DNA of 64,000 nucleotides from Bacteroidota bacterium (GTDB lineage: Bacteria; Bacteroidota; Bacteroidia; Chitinophagales; Chitinophagaceae): assembly GCA_016868455.1 (NCBI GenBank), contig VGGV01000007.1, positions 61,129-125,128 of the forward strand, written 5' to 3'. Both the position numbers and the translations under genes were made by a program. How positions within the stretch are numbered: position 1 is the first letter of the stretch; every line of letters begins with the position of its first letter. The notes under the pieces are model-generated. The model was not told where the DNA came from. It searched no databases and was given only the letters and a program-made list of their open reading frames with translations. This document shows, one piece after another, positions 28,296-37,473 of the stretch.

Positions 28296-29348
28296 ATGTA
28301 TTTTTTGTCCATAGACTGGTGGTTAATCTTAGAAAAAGCATTGCTGATCTTCGGCATTGTCGGCCTTTCTTTCTTTATTGCTATGTACACCACCTATGCG
28401 GAAAGAAAAGTGGCGGCATGGCTGCAGGACCGCAGAGGCCCCAACAGGGCAGGGCCTTTTGGAATTTTTCAGCCGCTGGCTGATGGTGGTAAACTCTTTT
28501 TCAAGGAGGAAATCATTCCTCTTGCTTCCAATAAAGCGCTTTTTATTCTGGGCCCGGCATTGGCAATGATTACTGCCCTGCTCACCAGTACAGTTATTCC
28601 CTGGGCGGCGCCATTTCATACAAAAAGCGGCGGCGTCATTCCCATGCAGGTGGCCGATGTAGACATGGGTATTCTGCTGGTGTTTGGTATTGTCAGCGTC
28701 GGTGTATATGGAATAATGATCGGTGGTTGGGCATCCAACAACAAGTTTTCACTAATGGCGGCTATCCGCGGCGCTTCACAAATGGTTTCTTATGAATTGC
28801 CGATGGGGCTTGCATTAATTGCGGTACTTTTTATGACTGGCTCACTAAAGATGAGTGTGATTGTCCAGCATCAGATAGAACACGGATGGAACATCATGTA
28901 TCAACTCCTTGGGTTCATCATCTTCTTTGTGTGTGCATTAGCTGAGTGTAACCGTACACCGTTTGATTTACCGGAAGCAGAAAACGAACTGAATTTTGGC
29001 TATCACCAGGAATATTCATCCATGAAACTGGGTTTTTATCTTTTTGCTGAATACATCAATATGTTCATCAGCAGTGCGGTAATGGCTACGGTGTATTTTG
29101 GGGGGTATGATATTCCATTTGTGAACGAGGCTTCGTGGGGATTAAGTTCTTTCTGGATGACATTTATCAGCTTTAGTGTACTGATGGCGAAAACATGTTT
29201 CTTCCTCTTTGTGTTTTTATGGATACGGTGGACGATACCCCGGTTCCGGTACGACCAGCTGATGAACCTGGGATGGAAGAAACTGATCCCATTGGCCTTG
29301 CTGAATATGATAATAACGGCGGCAGTGATGCTCTGGTTGAAAAAGTGA
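28296..29348 (+). CDS. nuoH: NADH-quinone oxidoreductase subunit H
   Basis: TYAERKVAAWLQDRRGPNRAGPFGIFQPLADGGKLFFKE; AECNRTPFDLPEAENEL. Confidence 0.97.
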   Translation: MYFLSIDWWLILEKALLIFGIVGLSFFIAMYTTYAERKVAAWLQDRRGPNRAGPFGIFQPLADGGKLFFKEEIIPLASNKALFILGPALAMITALLTSTVIPWAAPFHTKSGGVIPMQVADVDMGILLVFGIVSVGVYGIMIGGWASNNKFSLMAAIRGASQMVSYELPMGLALIAVLFMTGSLKMSVIVQHQIEHGWNIMYQLLGFIIFFVCALAECNRTPFDLPEAENELNFGYHQEYSSMKLGFYLFAEYINMFISSAVMATVYFGGYDIPFVNEASWGLSSFWMTFISFSVLMAKTCFFLFVFLWIRWTIPRFRYDQLMNLGWKKLIPLALLNMIITAAVMLWLKK

Positions 29349-29370
29349 GTGGTGAGTAGTGAAAGATTAC

Positions 29371-29594
29371 CGCCCCGTAGGGGCGGCATGTTGGTAGCCC
29401 CCGATGCAATCGAGGGAATAATGATAACGAAGAATGTTTGGGAACCCCATAGGGGTTCAATATGAAATAATTTCGGTTAGAAGAAAATTAGGAAAGAAAA
29501 CGGAGTCGTTGCAAATGCTCAGTAGCGAACTGAACGATGATCCCGATAGCTATCGGGAGTGCGACGCAACGAAGCTGATAGCAGTAATACAGTT
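29371..29594. repeat. Multi-hairpin repeat (copy B), homologous to copy A in nuoC-nuoD, between nuoH and nuoI
   Basis: CGCCCC-gta-GGGGCG (29371-29385), CCCCCGATgcaATCGAGGG (29398-29416), GAACCCC-ata-GGGGTTC (29442-29458), AAACGGAGTCGTTGCAAATGCT (29498-29519), CCCGATAGCTATCGGG (29542-29557). Confidence 0.8.
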
Positions 29595-29627
29595 GACAGC
29601 ATAAATATATATTTGCAAACCTTTGAA

Positions 29628-30224
29628 ATGAGTGTACGATTAACAAACCGGTCAGTGGAAGTAAACAGGAAGCCGATGACTTTCCTGGAAAGCATCTATC
29701 TCTGGAATATCCTGAAGGGAATGGGCATTACCATTAGTCACCTGTTTAAAAAGAAAGCAACGATCAACTACCCGGAGCAAAAAAGAAGTTTTTCCAAAGT
29801 ATTCCGCGGCCTGCATGTATTGAACCGGGATGCTGAAGGCCGGGAAAATTGCACAGCCTGCGGCCTGTGCGCTGTAGCCTGTCCGGCAGAAGCCATTACC
29901 ATGGAGGCTGCTGAAAGGTTGCCGGGTGAAGAACATTTATACCGTGAAGAGAAGTATGCAGCCAAATATGAGATCAACATGCTGCGCTGCATTTTCTGCG
30001 GTTTGTGTGAGGAGGCCTGTCCGAAAGATGCTATTTATCTTTCACAGACCTTTGCACCTGCCAATTACGGAAGAAAAGGATTTATATATAAGAAAGAAGA
30101 TTTGCTGATACCCCATCCGGTTAACGAGAAAGAGGCGTACGAAAAGGCTTTGGGAAATAAAGCGGCAAAGAATTCATATACTAAAACTAACAATTCCCCA
30201 TTTGGGGATAGGGTATGGGAGTGA
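29628..30224 (+). CDS. nuoI: NADH-quinone oxidoreductase subunit I
   Basis: Two 4Fe-4S motifs CTACGLCAVACPAEAI and CIFCGLCEEACPKDAI; start at MSVRLTNRSVEV. Confidence 0.94.
   Translation: MSVRLTNRSVEVNRKPMTFLESIYLWNILKGMGITISHLFKKKATINYPEQKRSFSKVFRGLHVLNRDAEGRENCTACGLCAVACPAEAITMEAAERLPGEEHLYREEKYAAKYEINMLRCIFCGLCEEACPKDAIYLSQTFAPANYGRKGFIYKKEDLLIPHPVNEKEAYEKALGNKAAKNSYTKTNNSPFGDRVWE
30195..30214. repeat. Half-element TCCCCATTTGGGGATAGGGT abutting the nuoJ start, inside the nuoI 3' end
   Basis: Perfect TCCCCA-tt-TGGGGA palindrome, then TAGGGT-ATG. Confidence 0.65.
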
Positions 30225-30715
30225 CTCAGATACTTTTTTGGTTTCTTTCGGTGATGGCGGTATTCAGCGCCCTCATGGTGATCACCAGTAAGAACCCGGT
30301 ATACAGTGTGCTGTGGCTCATCGCCACTTTCTTTGCCATTTCCGGTCATTATATATTATTTAATGCCCAGTTCCTGGCTATTGTAAACATCATAGTATAT
30401 GCCGGGGCCATCATGGTATTGTTCCTGTTTGTGATCATGCTGATGAACCTGAACAGGGAAACAGAGCCACAGAAAAACCGCTGGCTGAAGATGGCCGGTG
30501 CAGCAGCAGGTGGTTGTTTATTGCTGGTGCTGGTGGCGGCATTGAAAGATACAGATATGAAGCAGCAGCAGGCGTTGATCAATAAAGGAAACATCGGGCT
30601 AATTAAGATATTGGGGAAGGAACTGTTCACTACTTATGTTGTGCCGTTTGAAATAAGCAGTGTATTGTTCCTGAGCGCTATGATTGGCGCCGTTGTAATT
30701 GGGAAAAAAGAATAA
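30215..30715 (+). CDS. nuoJ: NADH-quinone oxidoreductase subunit J
   Basis: NPVYSVLWLIATFFAISGHYILFNAQFLAIVNIIVYAGAIMVLFLFVIMLMNL. Confidence 0.96.
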   Translation: MGVTQILFWFLSVMAVFSALMVITSKNPVYSVLWLIATFFAISGHYILFNAQFLAIVNIIVYAGAIMVLFLFVIMLMNLNRETEPQKNRWLKMAGAAAGGCLLLVLVAALKDTDMKQQQALINKGNIGLIKILGKELFTTYVVPFEISSVLFLSAMIGAVVIGKKE

Positions 30716-30727
30716 CAGGTTTGCAAA

Positions 30728-31063
30728 ATGCCGGTAAACTATTACATATTTCTTGCCATCGCCCTGTTCAGTATTGGTATTGTAGGGGTGCTTACCCGCC
30801 GCAATGCCATTATCATTTTTATGTGTATTGAATTGATGCTGAATGCAGTGAACCTGATGCTGGTGGCGTTTTCCAAAATGCATCATGCAAAAGCATTAGC
30901 TGCTGATGCAGCAACAACGGTGGGTACAGACGGGCAGTTATTTGTATTTTTTATCATGGTGGTGGCGGCGGCAGAAGTAAGTGTTGGGCTGGCGATTATT
31001 GTGATGATGTACCGGAATATTCATTCGGTGGATGTGAATTTTTTAAACAGATTGAAACATTGA
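30728..31063 (+). CDS. nuoK: NADH-quinone oxidoreductase subunit K
   Basis: [42 protein letters not shown]. Confidence 0.96.
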   Translation: MPVNYYIFLAIALFSIGIVGVLTRRNAIIIFMCIELMLNAVNLMLVAFSKMHHAKALAADAATTVGTDGQLFVFFIMVVAAAEVSVGLAIIVMMYRNIHSVDVNFLNRLKH

Positions 31064-31111
31064 TGACGGAGATCTGATGCCGTAAGTCAGATTTACCCGG
31101 AAGATTGTAAT

Positions 31112-33010
31112 ATGAAAAATACGCTGGACATAGTTTATTTGATCCCCCTTCTTCCATTATTGGGGTTTCTGATTAATGGTTTGGGGAGAAAGCATTTATC
31201 CAAATCACTTATAGGAATAATCGGTTCAGGCGTTATCCTGGCTTCGTTTGCGCTCAGCATCTGGGTCTTTATGCAGGTAAAAGGCGGTAATATCCCGCCT
31301 GATGTTCATTATTTTGATTTTATTAATATTGGGGCCTTAAAAATCCCCTTTGCATTTAAGATAGACCAGCTTTCCACGTTGTTCCTGCTGGTAATAACAG
31401 GAGTTGGATTTTTAATTCATGTGTACTCAGTGTCCTATATGCATGAAGAAAAAGCAGAACATTTCGGGAGATATTTTTCATACCTGAACCTGTTTGTTTT
31501 CTCTATGCTGCTCTTGGTGATGGGCGCCAATTTTGTCATCATGTTTATTGGCTGGGAAGGTGTGGGCCTCTGTTCTTACCTGCTGATCGGCTATTGGTTC
31601 AAGAACCAGGAGTATAATAAAGCTGCTAACAAGGCCTTTATTATGAACCGCATCGGCGACTTGGCTTTTCTGATTGCTATTTTTTGGCTTATTAATAAAC
31701 TGGGTACTGTTTCGTTCAGCGAAGTTTTTAGCCCGGCTAATCTTTCAAAGCTCAGCCCAACCGATATAACAGTTATCACATTACTGCTTTTCATTGGCGC
31801 CACCGGTAAAAGCGCCCAGATACCACTTTATACCTGGTTGCCCGATGCAATGGCAGGTCCCACACCTGTATCCGCCCTTATCCATGCAGCTACGATGGTA
31901 ACCGCCGGTATTTATATGATAGCACGGTGCCATGTGCTTTACTCCATGTCACACCTGACGATGGATATTGTGACTTATATTGGATTAGCTACCGCCCTGC
32001 TTGCTGCTACCATCGCCCTGAAGCAAAACGATATTAAAAAAGTGCTGGCTTACTCCACCGTCAGCCAACTGGGCTTTATGTTCCTGGCATTGGGCTGCGG
32101 CGCTTATGCAGCTGCTGTATTTCATGTAATGACGCATGCCTTCTTCAAAGCGCTGCTGTTTCTTGGAAGCGGCAGTGTAATACATGCTATGGGCGGTGAA
32201 CAGGACATCCGAAATATGGGCGGCCTGAACAAGAAAATGAGAATTACTTTCATTACATTCCTGATCGGGTGCATTGCTATAGCCGGCATTCCGCCTTTCA
32301 GCGGATTTTTTTCCAAAGATGCCATCTTGTTAAGCGCCTTTGTTCAAAGTCCGTTGCTGTATAGTATCGTTTTGTTTGCGGCATTGCTGACTGCTTTCTA
32401 TATGTTCCGCTTGTTCTTTATCGTTTTTACCGGCAGCTTCCGCGGCACACATGAACAGGAGCATCATTTGCATGAAAGCCCGGCCGCTATTACAATTCCT
32501 TTAATCATTCTTGCAATACTTTCTGTCATCGGCGGTTTTGTTGGAATACCTGAAGTATTTGCGGATGGCGGTGATAAGATCAGTTCATTTTTGTCACCGG
32601 TAATTGCAGCACATGGGGAGCATACAGTTTCTCATTCAGCAGAGTACATGCTGATGGGGTTATCAACTGCACTTGTAGTTATCATGATAATTTTTGCATG
32701 GATCAAATTCAGAAACTATCAGCGAACGGGTGCAGAAGGCGGTTTTGGAAAAGTGTTGGAAAATAAATGGTATGTGGATGAATTGTATGATAAAGTGTTT
32801 GTAAACCCCCTGCACCGGTTTGGCGGTTTTTTAAAATCAGTAATTGAAAACAAAGTGGTGGATGGGCTGGTGAATGGTGTTGGACGGGCTGTAAACTACG
32901 GGAGCAGGCAGCTGCGCCTGTTACAGAGCGGCCAGACAGGCAGCTATGTTTTATTGATGGTGCTGAGTATGGTGCTGATTTTTGCAGTTCAATTCTTTTT
33001 GAGAAAATAA
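31112..33010 (+). CDS. nuoL: NADH-quinone oxidoreductase subunit L
   Basis: IGWEGVGLCSYLLIGYW; TWLPDAMAGPTPVSALIHAATMVTAGIYMIAR. Confidence 0.97.
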   Translation: MKNTLDIVYLIPLLPLLGFLINGLGRKHLSKSLIGIIGSGVILASFALSIWVFMQVKGGNIPPDVHYFDFINIGALKIPFAFKIDQLSTLFLLVITGVGFLIHVYSVSYMHEEKAEHFGRYFSYLNLFVFSMLLLVMGANFVIMFIGWEGVGLCSYLLIGYWFKNQEYNKAANKAFIMNRIGDLAFLIAIFWLINKLGTVSFSEVFSPANLSKLSPTDITVITLLLFIGATGKSAQIPLYTWLPDAMAGPTPVSALIHAATMVTAGIYMIARCHVLYSMSHLTMDIVTYIGLATALLAATIALKQNDIKKVLAYSTVSQLGFMFLALGCGAYAAAVFHVMTHAFFKALLFLGSGSVIHAMGGEQDIRNMGGLNKKMRITFITFLIGCIAIAGIPPFSGFFSKDAILLSAFVQSPLLYSIVLFAALLTAFYMFRLFFIVFTGSFRGTHEQEHHLHESPAAITIPLIILAILSVIGGFVGIPEVFADGGDKISSFLSPVIAAHGEHTVSHSAEYMLMGLSTALVVIMIIFAWIKFRNYQRTGAEGGFGKVLENKWYVDELYDKVFVNPLHRFGGFLKSVIENKVVDGLVNGVGRAVNYGSRQLRLLQSGQTGSYVLLMVLSMVLIFAVQFFLRK

Positions 33011-33013
33011 TGT

Positions 33014-34498
33014 ATGGTTCCTGTTTTACTGATATTGATTCCTTTGGTGACCGGGTTGGTAACTTTCTTCTTTAAAGATGGAAGAACAGCAAAATCATGG
33101 GCATTGTTTTCAGCACTTGCAACGCTGGTTGTTTCTGTGCTGGGGCTTACTGTTTTGAAAGAAACGAAATACCTGCAGTTTAACCGGGAATGGCTTTCGG
33201 CGCTCAACAGCAGTTTTGCCGTACAACTTGACGGGATGGGGCAGTTGCTTTGCCTGCTGAATGCTGTTGCTTACCCGCTTGTCATTCTTTCAGCATGGAA
33301 AAATGATTATAAAAATCAGAATAACTTTTATGCACTTATGTTACTGGCGCAGGCCGGAATGATGGGAGTGTTTCTTGCAACAGATGCATTATTATTTTAT
33401 TTCTGCTGGGAACTTGCTTTAATCCCGATGTATTTTCTCTGTTCACAATGGGGCGGCGAAAAAAGGATCCCGGTTACCTTCAAATTTTTTATTTACACTT
33501 TTGTTGGCTCGCTCCTGATGCTGATCGGTATATTATACCTGCAGGCCCATACAAAAGACCATTCTTTCTCCTGGCAATCTTTTATTGACTTACGGCTGCC
33601 TGCCAATAAACAGCAGTGGATTTTCTGGCTGTTTTTCGTAGCCTTTGCTATTAAAATGCCGGTGTTTCCTCTTCACACATGGCAGCCGGATACCTATGAG
33701 CAGGCGCCCACAGCCACTACCATGATCTTAAGCGGTGTAATGGTGAAGATGGGATTGTTTGGTATACTTCGCTGGCTGTTTCCGGTAATGCCTTTTGCAT
33801 CCTTTCAATGGGCCGATTTTATAACTCCGCTTTCCCTGTGCGGCGCCATTTATGCATCGCTGATAGCTATCCGGCAGGATGACCTGAAAAGGCTGGTAGC
33901 CTATTCCTCCATTGCACATATCGGTTTGATGTGTGCTGCGGCATTTGCACAGAATGAAAGTGGTTTTCAGGGTTTAATGATACAAATGTTTAACCACGGT
34001 ATCAATATCATCGGTTTGTGGATAGTGGTTGAGATTACAGAAAGGCAGTTTGGTACAAGAAAGATTTCGGAGCTGGGAGGAATTGCGCAAAAGGCGCCGG
34101 TACTCGCCGCCTTTCTGGTAATCATTGCCCTGGCCAATATCGCCTTACCGCTTACCAATGCTTTTCCGGGAGAGTTCCTGATGTTCAATGGCATCTTTAG
34201 TTCAGTAACTGTTTATCATGTATGGTTTACGGTAATGGCAGGACTCAGTATCATCTTTGGCGCAATATATACTTTGAATATGATAAGGAAGGTGTTTTAT
34301 GGAGAAACCATTGAATTAACCCGGGCGGCAAATGATATTTCAATGAGTGAGAAGCTGGCCCTTGGGGTCATAGTGCTGATCATATTTGTATTGGGGGTTT
34401 ACCCGCAACTGATGCTGAATGAAACGGCAGCGACAGCATCGGCAGTTAATGAAAAATTTGATTTTGTGCGTCAAACGCTGCTGGAACAAAAGAAGTAA
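33014..34498 (+). CDS. nuoM: NADH-quinone oxidoreductase subunit M
   Basis: CWELALIPMYFL; HTWQPDTYEQAPTATTMILSGVMVKMGLFG; RLVAYSSIAHIG. Confidence 0.96.
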   Translation: MVPVLLILIPLVTGLVTFFFKDGRTAKSWALFSALATLVVSVLGLTVLKETKYLQFNREWLSALNSSFAVQLDGMGQLLCLLNAVAYPLVILSAWKNDYKNQNNFYALMLLAQAGMMGVFLATDALLFYFCWELALIPMYFLCSQWGGEKRIPVTFKFFIYTFVGSLLMLIGILYLQAHTKDHSFSWQSFIDLRLPANKQQWIFWLFFVAFAIKMPVFPLHTWQPDTYEQAPTATTMILSGVMVKMGLFGILRWLFPVMPFASFQWADFITPLSLCGAIYASLIAIRQDDLKRLVAYSSIAHIGLMCAAAFAQNESGFQGLMIQMFNHGINIIGLWIVVEITERQFGTRKISELGGIAQKAPVLAAFLVIIALANIALPLTNAFPGEFLMFNGIFSSVTVYHVWFTVMAGLSIIFGAIYTLNMIRKVFYGETIELTRAANDISMSEKLALGVIVLIIFVLGVYPQLMLNETAATASAVNEKFDFVRQTLLEQKK

Positions 34499-34507
34499 CC
34501 TGTAGAT

Positions 34508-35881
34508 ATGAACACTTTACTTATATCGGCTGTGCTGGGTGTACTCATGATGTTCAGCGGGGTATTGCTGAAAAGCAGGCAGGTAATACGCAACCTTGCC
34601 ATTGCAGGCATGGCCGGTTTGCTGCTGGTAAACATTCTTGAATTAGGCGGTACCACTTTCTTTCAGATCAATACCCGTGATATGATGGCTTTTGACCGTT
34701 TCAGCCTGCTGTTTATCACGGTTGCAATTTTTTCCACTTTACTGTACCTGGTTCTTTCAGCAAAGGACATGGAAAAAGTGGGCATCAATTATGCTGAGTA
34801 TTTCGCCCTCCTGTTCTTTATTGTTTGCGGTATTGTCCTGGTATCTTCTTTTAAATCACTGCTTATTCTTTTTCTCGGCGTTGAAATTATTTCCATACCG
34901 CTTTATATCCTTACTGGGAGTGATAAAAGAAACCTGAAAAGCAATGAAGCCTCGCTGAAATATTTTTTGCTGGGCGCTTTTTCAACCGGGCTGATGCTGA
35001 TGGGTATTGCATTGCTCTATGGTTCCACCGGAACATTCAGCACTTCCTTCCGGCTGGGACCTGATGTAAAGCCTTCAGCGCTGATGATTGCCGGCATGCT
35101 GTTATTGTTCTTTTCGATGTCATTTAAAGTTTCACTGGCGCCCTTTCATTTCTGGACACCGGATGTATACGACGGGGCACCCACGGTATTTACATCGTTC
35201 ATGGCTACCATTGTTAAGGCTGCTGTATTCATCGGGTTCATTCGTCTTTTCAATAATGCCTTCGGGCTGATGCATGGCCAGTGGCAGCTGATTGCCGCCA
35301 TCATAACGGCCGCCACACTATTTATCGGTAATATCACTGCCGTGTTCCAGCAAAGTGTGAAAAGGATGCTGGCTTATTCCAGTATTGCCCAGGCGGGATT
35401 TATGATGTTATCCTTATACGCTTTAAGCGCCGAAGCCTATGAAGGCTTGTTATTGTATACTGTGGCATACAGCCTTGCCACTATTGGCATATTTGCTGTA
35501 CTCATAAAGATGAACGATTACACTTTCAGCGGCTTTAACGGTTTTGCCCGTTATCACCCACTGCTGGCTGCCACCACCACGGTTTTCCTGCTTTCACTGG
35601 CGGGTATCCCCCTTACATCGGGCTTTCTGTCAAAATTCTATATGCTGAAAATAACCCTTGCCTCAGGTAAAGGCATGTGGCTGGCCGTGTTTGCCGTTTT
35701 TATGGCAGCCGTAAGTGTGTATTATTATTTCAGGGTGATACAGGCCATGTATTTCAAAGAAGGAGACGATCCCAAAATACAGGTAACAACAACTTTTAAA
35801 TGGACCCTGGTGGTTCTGGCCGCACTGGTCATCCTGCTGGGGGTGTTTCCCAACCTGTTGCTTTACTGGGTTTATTTTTAA
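34508..35881 (+). CDS. nuoN: NADH-quinone oxidoreductase subunit N
   Basis: APFHFWTPDVYDGAPTVFTSFMATIVKAA; RMLAYSSIAQAGF. Confidence 0.96.
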   Translation: MNTLLISAVLGVLMMFSGVLLKSRQVIRNLAIAGMAGLLLVNILELGGTTFFQINTRDMMAFDRFSLLFITVAIFSTLLYLVLSAKDMEKVGINYAEYFALLFFIVCGIVLVSSFKSLLILFLGVEIISIPLYILTGSDKRNLKSNEASLKYFLLGAFSTGLMLMGIALLYGSTGTFSTSFRLGPDVKPSALMIAGMLLLFFSMSFKVSLAPFHFWTPDVYDGAPTVFTSFMATIVKAAVFIGFIRLFNNAFGLMHGQWQLIAAIITAATLFIGNITAVFQQSVKRMLAYSSIAQAGFMMLSLYALSAEAYEGLLLYTVAYSLATIGIFAVLIKMNDYTFSGFNGFARYHPLLAATTTVFLLSLAGIPLTSGFLSKFYMLKITLASGKGMWLAVFAVFMAAVSVYYYFRVIQAMYFKEGDDPKIQVTTTFKWTLVVLAALVILLGVFPNLLLYWVYF

Positions 35882-35943
35882 ACAAGGCATTTCATTTGTT
35901 TTTCCGACCGCCTTGCCTGTTTTGTTAACTTTGGAAAACAGGT

Positions 35944-37221
35944 ATGAATTTTCGAGACATTTTTTCCCTTGCTTTCCGCACTGTCCGCAGTAATAAACTA
36001 AGAACAGGGCTTACAGTGTCCATCATCGCATTTGGCATCATGGCGCTGATCGGTATCATCACCGCCATTAAAGCCATGAACCAGAAATTCACCGAAAGTT
36101 TTTCCACAATGGGGGCCAATGCCTTCACTGTTCGCTATAAGGAAAGAAATATCCGTTTCGGAGGCGATAACAATCAACAGGTGAAACTTTCCAGGAAAGG
36201 AAAACGAAAAGAAAAAAAATCCAGTTTGGGAAAAATCATAACAAAAAACGAGGCAGAGTTCTTTGTGCAGCGGTATACATTCCCGGCGCTGAAAAGTATT
36301 TCCATATTTGGAAACAGGAATAACATCGTGGCTCATGAAACAAGGAAAACCAGTCCTAATGTACTGTTGTTTGGCGGAGATGAAAGTTACCTGCAGCTGA
36401 ACGGCTTTACCCTGCTTTACGGCCGAAACCTGAACCGGCAGGATGTGCTCTCGGGCCGTAATGTGTGCCTGCTGGGATATGATGTGGCCAAAAAACTTTT
36501 TAAAGAAGGAGTGGAACGGGCTGTTAATGCGGTAGTACGCCTGAACAATGTGCCGTACCGGGTGCTGGGGGTGCTGGACAGCCGGGGCTCATCCTTTGGC
36601 TTCAGCCGAGATAATGTGATTATTTCCACCTACACCAATGTTGACAGAAACTTTCCTTCCGGCTTTTCATTTGTTATCGGGGTTATGACCAGCGATTTGC
36701 TGAAAGTAACCGAGGCAATGGGAGAGGCCGAAGGCATTTTCAGGGCGGTTCGGAAACTGAATATAACAGAGGATAACAATTTTGTTATTGACCGCAGCGA
36801 CAGCGTAGCGGAAAAGGCCATGAATAGCCTGCGGTTCCTTACAGTGTCGGCTACGGTTATAGGCCTCATTACTTTAATCGGGGCAGCCATCGGATTAATG
36901 AATATCATGCTGGTTGCCGTATCGGAACGAACCCGTGAAGTAGGGCTGGTAAAGGCCATCGGGGGAAAGAAAAAAATGGTGAGCAGGCAGTTTTTATTCG
37001 AAGCAATCATTATCAGTGTGATGGGAGCCCTTTTTGGGATTGTGCTGGGGGTAATGGTGGGCAATCTTTTTTCAGTCGTTCTTAATACCGGGTTTGTAGT
37101 GCCATGGAACTGGGTAATTTATGGCGTTGTTATTTGCACACTGGTGGGGCTGCTGGCCGGGCTTTATCCCGCTTTAAAGGCAGGTAAACTAAACCCGATT
37201 GACGCCTTGCGATACGAATAA
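35944..37221 (+). CDS. MacB/FtsX-type ABC transporter permease (no ATPase gene adjacent)
   Basis: N-terminal TM, MacB-like periplasmic domain; VSERTREVGLVKAIGGKKKMVSRQFLFEAI. Confidence 0.92.
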   Translation: MNFRDIFSLAFRTVRSNKLRTGLTVSIIAFGIMALIGIITAIKAMNQKFTESFSTMGANAFTVRYKERNIRFGGDNNQQVKLSRKGKRKEKKSSLGKIITKNEAEFFVQRYTFPALKSISIFGNRNNIVAHETRKTSPNVLLFGGDESYLQLNGFTLLYGRNLNRQDVLSGRNVCLLGYDVAKKLFKEGVERAVNAVVRLNNVPYRVLGVLDSRGSSFGFSRDNVIISTYTNVDRNFPSGFSFVIGVMTSDLLKVTEAMGEAEGIFRAVRKLNITEDNNFVIDRSDSVAEKAMNSLRFLTVSATVIGLITLIGAAIGLMNIMLVAVSERTREVGLVKAIGGKKKMVSRQFLFEAIIISVMGALFGIVLGVMVGNLFSVVLNTGFVVPWNWVIYGVVICTLVGLLAGLYPALKAGKLNPIDALRYE

Positions 37222-37473
37222 AAGGGACGAAACCGTTTGCGGTTAAGATCACTTTACCCCGCTCACTGTTTTCTTATCAAATTATGAATCAGGAGCTTGT
37301 TTCGTATGAAAAAATCCCTAACTTGACACCCCCTTCTGACGGTCAACTGCAAAACCGCCATGCGGAGCAGTAGAAAATGAAGGATGGGTGATTTTGTATA
37401 GTGTTTTTTCTTAGCATTGTACAACTAACGGTATTTACATCATCTAACATTTCAAAAACTAAAAATTAAGATC

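Noticed and set aside
29173-29460. Minus-strand ORF MNPYGVPKHSSLSLFPRLHRGLPTCRPYGAVIF...
   Set aside because: Spurious translation of repeat copy B plus antisense nuoH.
29608-29615. TATATTTG before nuoI as a Bacteroidota -7 element (TAnnTTTG)
   Set aside because: Motif matches but no -33 TTTG at proper spacing; insufficient to call a promoter.
35944-37221. Permease without adjacent ATPase considered a novel system
   Set aside because: Stand-alone MacB/FtsX permeases with a distant ATPase are common in Bacteroidota; no unusual neighbours.
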